5,869 bases of DNA from Wenzhouxiangella sp. (GTDB lineage Bacteria; Pseudomonadota; Gammaproteobacteria; Xanthomonadales; Wenzhouxiangellaceae), in NCBI GenBank assembly GCA_007123575.1, contig SKKV01000222.1, forward strand, positions 1 through 5,869, in the 5' to 3' direction. The notes below the pieces were generated by a model that did not search any database, was not told the origin of the DNA, and saw only the letters and a list, made by a program, of their open reading frames with translations. The translations under genes and the position numbers were made by a program. This document shows positions 1 to 5,869 of the stretch, in pieces (positions within the stretch are counted from its first letter, which is position 1; each line of letters begins with the position of its first letter).

Positions 1-1
1 C

Positions 2-3000
2 GTTGAGCTGGCGAATGCCTCGATCGTGCACGATGGTCAGGCTAGAGCATTAGCAGCCGATGCTAGCCGTGCGCCAGCTGGGTCTCGGCAGGCCGAGCCA
101 CCACAGAGCCCCGCTGCTGGTCGGGGTAGCCGTTCTTGTGAGATAAGCCTTGATGGGCTTGTGGGCGCTCTGGAGAGCCCAGCGACGACAAATACTTACG
201 AGCTGTGGGGTACGTTGAACATTAGCTCTCCACCGGCAAGCGGTGAGCTCTATGTTCGCGTTCCCGGGGGTCCGAGCCAGGTCTTTACGGCACCTTTTGA
301 TCCGGTCCTGACTGTACAGGTTCAAGGCCTCTACGCGGATGGCGCAACGCGAACGGTAACCGCCTCTTTTACGGACGATCCGGCCTGTTCTGACAGCGTG
401 AGTTTCCAGGCCCCGGAAGGTGCTGGCACTCTTTTTGTTCAGGACACCGTCCTTTCCAACGTAACTACTTTGGGAGGATCACTTTTTCAGCCGAATTGGG
501 CTGGGGCAAACCTTACTGATTTTTTCGTCGCGGGGTTGTCAAATAACACTGCAGCTGTTCGCATTCCAGTGAATATTAGCAGCCTGTCTCTCTCAAATTA
601 CACCACTTTTTGTGTTGAGCTGGGCGAAACCGTTTCCCAAAGTGCTTCCTACGACGATATCTTTTCGATCCAGCCCCTTGAGTTTTCATCCAGGGGGACA
701 TCCGGGTCTGCCCAAGGTATCTTGCGGCCTGCGGGAGGTGTTGGTCGGGTAAAGGCTGGCATGATCCGTTGGCTGTTTGACAATCACTTCGCAGGTACTG
801 GCACCCAGGCCAGTAACACCCAAGCGGCAGCGTTTCAAACCGCGCTGTGGACAATTACCCATGACCACTTCAGTCCTGCCACGGCCAATCATTCCGTTGT
901 TGCCGTCACCACTCAGGGAACCTACCTGACGTCTGCCAACAATGGCGTGCGCGCAGACGCACAGGCAATGCTCGACGGCATTAATACCTTGGGCTGGACG
1001 GCTGCTCAGTGGGAGTCCTACGTGTCGCAGAATTGGCATCCAGTGCTGCTTGAGAATCTGGGACCCACCCCGGGGAGTGGAATCCAGGATCTCATCACGG
1101 CGGTCCCCCTGACCAGCTCCGAAGACTTCGGTTTTGATTGGGGTGACCTTCCCACTGGATATCCAACTTTGGCTGCTGACAACGGCGCTCGCCACGTAAT
1201 CACGGGCGTCAATGATGCCTTTCTCGGTGTGTTCCGTCCCGACTCTGAAGCGAACGGCCAGCCGAACGCAACGGCAACCGGTGACGACGCCGAGTATGTG
1301 AATGATGAAGACGGCGTTGAGCTCTGGACTGAAGATTGGGATTTTTCGGCTGCTTCCCCCCAGCAATCGATCTGGTTCCGGGTCACCATTGGCAACCCTG
1401 GGTTCTTGAGCTTGTACATCGACCCGGATTCGTCGACGACTCCAACGCTGACTCGGGCAACGTTGGCCAATTCGGTGGACGGTCCTGCCAGCGTTACCGT
1501 GCCGGCCGGCACGGAAAATTTCGGTGACATTCATTTTAGCGAGCCGGGCCAGTATTTCGTCGAAATCATCATTCCGGCGGGCGCTGCGGGTCAAAGTATC
1601 GCGACGCGTTGGCGGATCACGAACAACGCTAACGAGGGCGGCAACAGCGCTACCGGTCAGGCTGCCAGTGGCGAGGTGGAGGACCATATTTTCCAAAGTG
1701 GTACAGGCGTGCCCGTGACCTTGGCCTGGTTCGAGTCACAGCTTGAGCGCGGCGAGCTGGTGGTGCGCTGGGCCACGGCCAGCGAACTCGGTAACGTCGG
1801 CTTCAACGTCTTTGCCGAAGATGGCAGGCGGGATTGGTCCGATGTCGTCGGATCCATGGTCGCGTCTGAGGTGATCGATTCGGTTGAGCCACAATTTTAC
1901 GAGTGGCGTGGTCGGGCAGGCGACGTCAAGCGCCTGTTCCTGGAGGACGTTGATGTCTTCGGCCGAGGCAAGCTGCATGGCCCGTTCGAAATAGGCCAGC
2001 GCTACGGCGAGGCGCCGCAGATCGAACGAATCGACTGGCAGGGTATTCAGGCTGCTCGTGATGCGCGCTCGGCCCGTCGAGCCAGTGACTGGCCAGGGCT
2101 GGGGCAAGCGCCGGTTCGCCTGTTGGTCGAAAACGACGGCATTTACAGGGTCGGTTTTGATCAATTGGCCTCGGCTGGCCTGATCTCCGGTCCTGTCAAG
2201 AGCAGTTATCTGGAATTACATGCGGACGGTGAAACCGTGCCAATGCGAGTCATTTCCCGCTCCCCTGATTACTTCGGCCCAGGGGATCAGATCGAGTTTT
2301 TGGGGCGTGCGCACCGGTCACTGTACTCGGATGCGCGGGTGTACAAATTGAAAAAGCATTTCTCGGTTGCCCAGTCCGGCTCCAAGGGTGGAACTGCACC
2401 CGGATTCTCGCCGGGCTTTGCCGAGTCACGGTTGACCAAGACTCACATGGAAACGGTCCGTATCGGTCGGGATGCTGTATACAACTTCCGCTCTCCCACC
2501 GGGTCGCCGTTTGCCGACACTCGCATGGTGGTCACCAATTCACCACGAGAACGTCACTTCGACTTCTGGGTGGACCAGCTTGACGGTGTCGGCTCCGGTG
2601 CGCAACTTCTCGTCAGCCTGACAGGTGGCACCGACTGGCCGGGTGTCTCCCCCGATCATCACGTTGAAGTCCGGTTGAACGGGCGACTGCTGGCCGATGA
2701 GTGGTTTACCGGTACCGTTCAACGGCTGGTCCAGGTCGCCATTCCTGAACGTCTCCTGGAAAATGGCACCAATCGCCTGAGCTTGCGCATGCCTGCTGAT
2801 ACCGGCGCAGGTGCCGATGTTGTCTTTCTGGACTACTTCGAAGTCACCTTCCCGCGCAAGCTGGCCGCCCAACGCGGCGAGTTGGCCTACGAAGGGGCCG
2901 CCAGTGCATTCCAAGTGACCGGGTTGCACACCAATGAGCCAGTGATCTACCGGGAGGCAAGCGGCGTCATCGAGCGGGTTGAGCCACTGCGCGTGTCGGG

Positions 3001-4168
3001 CACGGGCCCGTTCACGGCGATCATCCCCGGCAATCGCGACGGCGCGTCGTACTGGATTCAATCGACCGGCCATTTCATGGCCCCTGAGATTGAGCCGGGC
3101 CGCCCGCGCCAAGACATTGTCAACGGCCACGCTGACTACTTGATGATCGTGCATCCCGACTTCATCGACGGCATTCAGCCGCTGGTTGCCCATCACCAGG
3201 GCCAGGGGCTTGAGGTTCGCGTCGTTGATGTGCGTGACATTTACGACCAGTTCAGCCATGGCCGAGTCGATGCTGAAGCCATCCAGGCCTATATCCGAGC
3301 CACCGAAGACACCATGGGCTATCAGCACGTATTGCTGGTGGGTGGCGACACCAGGGACTACCGCAACACGCTGGGCAGCAACTCGATCAGTTTCATCCCC
3401 AGTCTCTACGCCGAGACCGGGCCTTACGTGCTTTTCGCGCCGGCTGATGCCTTGTTCGTCGATCTTAACGACGACGGCGTGCCGGACTTGCCGATCGGGC
3501 GCCTGCCGGTGAGGACCCCCGAAGAACTGGCTGCCGTTGTCGACAAAACGCTGATTTATGCGCAGGGCAGGGGCCAGCGCAGTGCGGTCATTGCCGCTGA
3601 CCGACAGGATCCCGCCGTGTCATTTTCCCAGCAGGCCAATCGGCTCGTGGCCCCGATGCAGTCGGATTGGTCGGTGAGCCGGGCCTTCATTGACGACCTG
3701 GGTGTCGACGGCGCAAGGCAAGCGCTGATCAGCCAGATCAATTCGGGAGCGTCGCTTACCGCCTACCTAGGCCACTCGGCTTTTTCGGTATGGAGTTTCG
3801 ATAGTCTGCTAACCGGGGAAGATGTTTCCCAACTGGCCAACTACGGGCAGCCTACGGTCGTTGCCCAGTGGGGCTGCTGGAACACCTACCACGTCGGCGA
3901 GGCCTACAACACCATGGGGCATGAGTTCATCCTTGGCAATAACCGGGGCGCGGCTCTGGTGATGGGTCCCTCCACGTTCTCGCAAAGCCAAAGCGGCGCG
4001 CGTTTTGGCGAATTCCTGATGCCGCTGCTGAGCGATGGTGGTGAACGGACGATTGGCGAGGCCGTCCAACAGGCCAAACGAGAGGTGCTGGCCGAAGGGC
4101 TTGCTGATCCTCGCGATGTGCTGCTCGGCTGGACCATCCTCGGCGATCCGGCCCTGCGCCTGCCCTGA
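2..4168 (+). CDS. C25 (gingipain-type) cysteine peptidase with thioester-like and GEVED modules, 5' partial
   Basis: Large exported-type peptidase, open to the left edge. A GTG at 26 is the first possible start inside the window, but no Shine-Dalgarno or signal peptide accompanies it and the frame stays open from base 2, so the start is probably upstream. Numbering from that GTG (1380 residues): a Pro/Ala/Ser-rich stretch (1-36); Ig-like module (38-130) of the type recurring in large adhesins; thioester-like module (about 135-360) with FCVELGE (Cys196) and FQTALW (Gln271); GEVED module (366-556: DWGDLP, GARH, DEDGVEL, GEVEDH); PVTLAWFE/TASELGNVGFNV beta-sandwich (562-640); C25 N-terminal region (NDGIYRVGFDQL, then GPGDQIEFLG at 751-760); jelly-roll-like part (808-940); C25 catalytic domain (1036-1378) with DLPIGRLPVRTPEEL, His1250 (YLGHS) and Cys1284 (QWGCW). 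Known C25 enzymes use such a His/Cys pair for extracellular proteolysis. The end (GDPALRLP) is the normal domain end; no sorting tail follows. Peptidase assignment is firm; substrate and anchoring are unknown. Confidence 0.93.
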   Translation, partial: VELANASIVHDGQARALAADASRAPAGSRQAEPPQSPAAGRGSRSCEISLDGLVGALESPATTNTYELWGTLNISSPPASGELYVRVPGGPSQVFTAPFDPVLTVQVQGLYADGATRTVTASFTDDPACSDSVSFQAPEGAGTLFVQDTVLSNVTTLGGSLFQPNWAGANLTDFFVAGLSNNTAAVRIPVNISSLSLSNYTTFCVELGETVSQSASYDDIFSIQPLEFSSRGTSGSAQGILRPAGGVGRVKAGMIRWLFDNHFAGTGTQASNTQAAAFQTALWTITHDHFSPATANHSVVAVTTQGTYLTSANNGVRADAQAMLDGINTLGWTAAQWESYVSQNWHPVLLENLGPTPGSGIQDLITAVPLTSSEDFGFDWGDLPTGYPTLAADNGARHVITGVNDAFLGVFRPDSEANGQPNATATGDDAEYVNDEDGVELWTEDWDFSAASPQQSIWFRVTIGNPGFLSLYIDPDSSTTPTLTRATLANSVDGPASVTVPAGTENFGDIHFSEPGQYFVEIIIPAGAAGQSIATRWRITNNANEGGNSATGQAASGEVEDHIFQSGTGVPVTLAWFESQLERGELVVRWATASELGNVGFNVFAEDGRRDWSDVVGSMVASEVIDSVEPQFYEWRGRAGDVKRLFLEDVDVFGRGKLHGPFEIGQRYGEAPQIERIDWQGIQAARDARSARRASDWPGLGQAPVRLLVENDGIYRVGFDQLASAGLISGPVKSSYLELHADGETVPMRVISRSPDYFGPGDQIEFLGRAHRSLYSDARVYKLKKHFSVAQSGSKGGTAPGFSPGFAESRLTKTHMETVRIGRDAVYNFRSPTGSPFADTRMVVTNSPRERHFDFWVDQLDGVGSGAQLLVSLTGGTDWPGVSPDHHVEVRLNGRLLADEWFTGTVQRLVQVAIPERLLENGTNRLSLRMPADTGAGADVVFLDYFEVTFPRKLAAQRGELAYEGAASAFQVTGLHTNEPVIYREASGVIERVEPLRVSGTGPFTAIIPGNRDGASYWIQSTGHFMAPEIEPGRPRQDIVNGHADYLMIVHPDFIDGIQPLVAHHQGQGLEVRVVDVRDIYDQFSHGRVDAEAIQAYIRATEDTMGYQHVLLVGGDTRDYRNTLGSNSISFIPSLYAETGPYVLFAPADALFVDLNDDGVPDLPIGRLPVRTPEELAAVVDKTLIYAQGRGQRSAVIAADRQDPAVSFSQQANRLVAPMQSDWSVSRAFIDDLGVDGARQALISQINSGASLTAYLGHSAFSVWSFDSLLTGEDVSQLANYGQPTVVAQWGCWNTYHVGEAYNTMGHEFILGNNRGAALVMGPSTFSQSQSGARFGEFLMPLLSDGGERTIGEAVQQAKREVLAEGLADPRDVLLGWTILGDPALRLP

Positions 4169-4179
4169 CAGGCGATAGA

Positions 4180-4219
4180 TGACCGGGGATCAGGCTTTGG
4201 TCCCCGGTCAACGGATTTT
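4180..4219 (+). terminator. Rho-independent-type terminator of the C25 peptidase gene
   Basis: A perfect 10-bp stem, TGACCGGGGA (4180-4189) with TCCCCGGTCA (4201-4210), begins 12 bases after the stop codon. It extends inward by three more pairs (one G-T) to leave a 5-base loop, GGCTT. Only a short T-run (TTTT, 4216-4219) follows, after ACGGA, so the hairpin is strong but the U-tract is weak and displaced. On the minus strand no T-run follows, so bidirectional function is not supported. Confidence 0.75.
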
Positions 4220-4683
4220 GTGCCCCATCATAGTTCTCCTCTTCTGATCTCCATGGGACATCCGATGGAGATCGCGTCCGCACCTCATCTTCCACCAGAT
4301 CTTGGGATGCCTGCAATGCATCCTTCGTAATCGGTCTGCATGCAGGTCAAACTTTGCTTTAGCGAAAATCTTGATCCTGCCGGCCTTTTTACTCGGAAGG
4401 AAGCGGTTGGACAGGTGTCCCCAGCCCCATTCGACCAGTAAAGGGCCGAACTCGAGGGCTTCGACGCACAGCGGGTTTTCCGAAGGAACGCAGGGAAAGC
4501 GGCCAAGTCGGTTTGAGCGAATGCGAAAGGAGACCTGGTCGATTGACCGGCAGCGCGTGCCGTATCGGGTCATGCGGCCGACAGAAAAATGCGTTGTGTG
4601 GACAAGAGGCAAGCGAGGGCGCACGTATGTTCATGAATTATCCGGGGCGGTTCCAGACAGTGGCTGCCCGTTGGGGGGGATGC
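4220..4683. other. Spacer without a recognisable gene
   Basis: Several overlapping open frames cross this stretch on both strands, but their translations are rich in Arg, His, Cys and Trp, overlap each other, and match no family I recognise. None has a convincing start except a 7-codon minus-strand ORF (4208-4231). It could hold a decayed gene or insertion-sequence remnant, but I see no terminal inverted repeats, target duplication or transposase motif. A run of seven G residues lies at 4673-4679. No tRNA cloverleaf or known RNA element was recognised. Confidence 0.5.
4246..4273. repeat. 9-bp inverted repeat (hairpin candidate)
   Basis: GATCTCCAT (4246-4254) is the exact reverse complement of ATGGAGATC (4265-4273), separated by 10 bases. 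No T-run follows on either strand, so it is not an obvious intrinsic terminator. On the minus strand it lies just upstream of a Shine-Dalgarno-like AGGAGA and a 7-codon ORF. It could be an RNA hairpin or a protein site; function unknown. Confidence 0.45.
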
Positions 4684-4715
4684 CAGCATTTGCGCTATGT
4701 CAGCATTTGCGCTAT
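4684..4715. repeat. Tandem 15-bp direct repeat upstream of the second gene
   Basis: CAGCATTTGCGCTAT occurs twice without mismatch, at 4684-4698 and 4701-4715, with a period of 17 bases. The second copy abuts a candidate -35 element (4715-4720). Such a position would suit a transcription-factor operator, but a simple local duplication would look the same. No regulator family is identifiable from the motif. Confidence 0.6.
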
Positions 4716-4744
4716 TGCACCAGAGAGCGCTTATTTGTTATGCT
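4715..4744 (+). promoter_or_regulatory. Candidate distal promoter of the second gene (extended -10 type)
   Basis: TTGCAC (4715-4720) as a weak -35, an 18-base spacer, and TATGCT (4739-4744) as -10, preceded by TGT (4736-4738), which fits the TGn extended -10 pattern. The -35 is poor (only TTG matches), which extended -10 promoters tolerate. It lies directly downstream of the tandem repeat. If used, it gives a 5' leader of roughly 95 bases. Assigned by eye. Confidence 0.35.
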
Positions 4745-4760
4745 CGGCCTATAAATTCGA

Positions 4761-4791
4761 TTGAGCTATAGGCTATTGTCGGTAGTTTAAT
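4761..4791 (+). promoter_or_regulatory. Candidate proximal promoter of the second gene
   Basis: TTGAGC (4761-4766, four of six consensus -35 bases) and TTTAAT (4786-4791, five of six -10 bases), separated by 19 bases, which is longer than ideal. Transcription would begin near 4798, leaving a leader of about 45 bases. It lies in the AT-rich stretch before the gene. It is an alternative to, or acts together with, the distal candidate. Confidence 0.35.
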
Positions 4792-4802
4792 GGGAATTAT
4801 GC

Positions 4803-4838
4803 CCTGAGCATCAGGTCGGCCAGTCAAATTTGAAGGGA
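4803..4838 (+). promoter_or_regulatory. Leader palindromes and ribosome binding site of the second gene
   Basis: CCTGA-GCA-TCAGG (4803-4815) is a 5-bp inverted repeat, and TCAAATTTGA (4824-4833) is a perfect 10-bp palindrome. The palindrome's last bases overlap the Shine-Dalgarno stretch GAAGGGA (4832-4838). The AGGG core (4834-4837) ends 7 bases before the ATG at 4845, normal spacing, which is why that ATG is chosen. The palindromes could be operator half-sites or weak RNA structure; only the ribosome binding site is well supported. Confidence 0.55.
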
Positions 4839-4844
4839 TGGAAA

Positions 4845-5869
4845 ATGAAGCACACCAAGAGCTTTACTTATAAGCGTTCACGCTTGCGGGGGGGCTGGCC
4901 ACTTATGGCTACAGTGCGAAGAAAACTGGGCTTTGGCACCGTCGTCTTGCTTTTCCTTTCCATTGCGTCGGCCCTTCAGGCTAGCGTTGTGGTTGATGAA
5001 TGGGGTTCTCCCTCGATATTCATCAACGCGAACAACACAACTTCTTTCGATGTGATGACTGAACAAGGCCCAATTGCCTCAGGTGTGCTTGGTGGTTGGC
5101 GTCGATTTAGAGTCGAAAATCTGGGTGAAGACGGTAATGTATTCTTCAACGTACCTGTGCCATCAGGTACTAATGTTGCTGAAACTGGTGAGACCTCCAC
5201 AGCAGCTGGGGGAAAAACAACGGTAATCTGGGATGGGTCGGCCGGACCCAGAGACGCAGATGACGATCTGATTCCCCTGGCATTTGATACCAACAACGAT
5301 GTTTCCTCTGGACTAAAATTTGATCTCGGCGGTGTTGACTTCCAGAACGCTTGTGTGAGTTCGGGCGAAGCTCGAATCTCGGTGCTGGTTCGAGTTGACC
5401 AGGCGGTAACGGTTCCCTTTACGATCAAAATGTTTACCGCTGCGGATCAGTGGTCATCATTGACGGTCAACGTCCCTCCTGGCGCTGGTCGGCCACTTTA
5501 TATCGCAGATTTCCCATTTAGTTCCTTCGTGAGTCAGGGCACCGGATCGAACCCGACAGGAGGTGGCGCAGACTTTCAAAGTATCAATGCTGTGGCGCTG
5601 GTGTCTGAGTCCGACGATGGCGATGAGGATATTGACTTTTTCCAGATTCAGTCCTGCGGGTTTGACTTTGGCGATGCGCCGGAAACGGCGCAGCTAGCTG
5701 GTCGATACTACACCACTACATTGGCCGTTAAGGCAGATCTCAGTGGCTTCGATGACGGGTTTATACGCAACAACACGCAGCCTGGGCCTCGCCACCGGAT
5801 TGGAGGCCCATTCCTCGGCACCGGTACCAATGACACTGACAGTGAAACCGACGGCCAGCCGGACGCAGC
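4845..5869 (+). CDS. Exported beta-rich protein with GEVED domain, 3' partial
   Basis: The frame is open from ATG 4845 to the right edge (341 complete codons), so the 3' end is missing. A hydrophobic segment at residues 31-43 after basic residues (RRK at 25-27) looks like a Sec signal peptide, with likely cleavage after ASA (41-43) or LQA (44-46). The region before it is unusually long; an in-frame ATG at 4905 (residue 21) would give a conventional signal peptide but has only a G-run as ribosome binding site. Residues 47-270 form a beta-rich module (VLGGWRRFRVE at 81-91, ADFPFSSF at 221-228, then an Asp/Glu-rich stretch, SESDDGDEDIDFF, at 254-266), reminiscent of N-terminal modules in secreted proteins of Gram-negative bacteria; function unassigned. 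From residue 272 a GEVED domain starts (FDFGDAP, GPRHRIGG, DTDSETDGQPDA) and is cut by the window. Probably a surface or secreted protein; anchoring and any enzymatic domain would lie beyond the edge. Confidence 0.85.
   Translation, partial: MKHTKSFTYKRSRLRGGWPLMATVRRKLGFGTVVLLFLSIASALQASVVVDEWGSPSIFINANNTTSFDVMTEQGPIASGVLGGWRRFRVENLGEDGNVFFNVPVPSGTNVAETGETSTAAGGKTTVIWDGSAGPRDADDDLIPLAFDTNNDVSSGLKFDLGGVDFQNACVSSGEARISVLVRVDQAVTVPFTIKMFTAADQWSSLTVNVPPGAGRPLYIADFPFSSFVSQGTGSNPTGGGADFQSINAVALVSESDDGDEDIDFFQIQSCGFDFGDAPETAQLAGRYYTTTLAVKADLSGFDDGFIRNNTQPGPRHRIGGPFLGTGTNDTDSETDGQPDA

Noticed and set aside
26..28. GTG as the true start of the peptidase gene
   Set aside because: No Shine-Dalgarno sequence precedes it, no signal peptide follows although the protein is of an exported type, and the frame stays open to the window edge.
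686..1696. 336-codon open frame on the minus strand
   Set aside because: It lies entirely antisense to the well-supported thioester-like and GEVED region; its translation is Arg-rich and low in recognisable motifs, as expected from a high-GC shadow frame.
2540..3328. 262-codon open frame on the minus strand
   Set aside because: It is antisense to the C25 N-terminal region, has no family resemblance, and is explained by the codon bias of the real gene.
4208..4624. 138-codon minus-strand frame as a gene or transposase remnant
   Set aside because: There is no recognisable transposase motif, no ribosome binding site at its start and no terminal inverted repeats. Its Arg/His/Trp-rich translation looks non-coding.
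4302..4754. 150-codon plus-strand frame in the spacer
   Set aside because: Composition is Arg, Ser and Cys rich with no motif, it overlaps other equally open frames, and it runs through the tandem repeat and promoter region, so coding is unlikely.
4750..4755. TATAAA as the -10 of the second gene's promoter
   Set aside because: The hexamer is good, but the sequence at the right distance upstream (GCGCTT) does not resemble a -35, and no TGn precedes it, so the two other candidates were preferred.

Overview
The window looks like part of a Gram-negative chromosome, most likely from a gammaproteobacterium. The protein architectures resemble secreted C25-peptidase and GEVED-domain proteins I associate with Wenzhouxiangella-like lineages; this assignment rests on recalled family resemblance only and is low confidence. 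The layout is two large genes for exported, multi-domain surface or secreted proteins, both on the + strand, separated by about 680 bases of mostly non-coding DNA.

Region 1 (2-4168): the 3' part of a very large gene whose true start lies upstream of the window. Its product runs from an Ig-like beta-sandwich module, through a module resembling the thioester/TQxA adhesin fold, a GEVED module and a 'PVTLAWFE' beta-sandwich segment, into a gingipain-type (peptidase family C25) N-terminal domain and a complete C25 catalytic domain with a recognisable His/Cys pair. The protein ends directly after the catalytic domain, with no C-terminal sorting domain or anchor.

Region 2 (4169-4844): a strong hairpin terminator closes gene 1. 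Next come about 450 bases in which I see no credible gene, only a 9-bp inverted repeat and a tiny minus-strand ORF with a good Shine-Dalgarno sequence. From about 4684 the sequence looks regulatory: a tandem 15-bp direct repeat, two candidate sigma-70-type promoters, two small palindromes and a ribosome binding site.

Region 3 (4845-5869, open at the right edge): the 5' part of a second exported protein. It has a signal peptide, a roughly 220-residue beta-rich module, and the beginning of a GEVED domain of the same family as in gene 1.

The two genes appear to be separately transcribed, since a terminator lies between them and promoters precede the second. The shared GEVED module and predicted export suggest both belong to one locus of surface or secreted proteins, the first with protease and possibly covalent-adhesin function. 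No RNA gene, CRISPR array or intact mobile element was seen.
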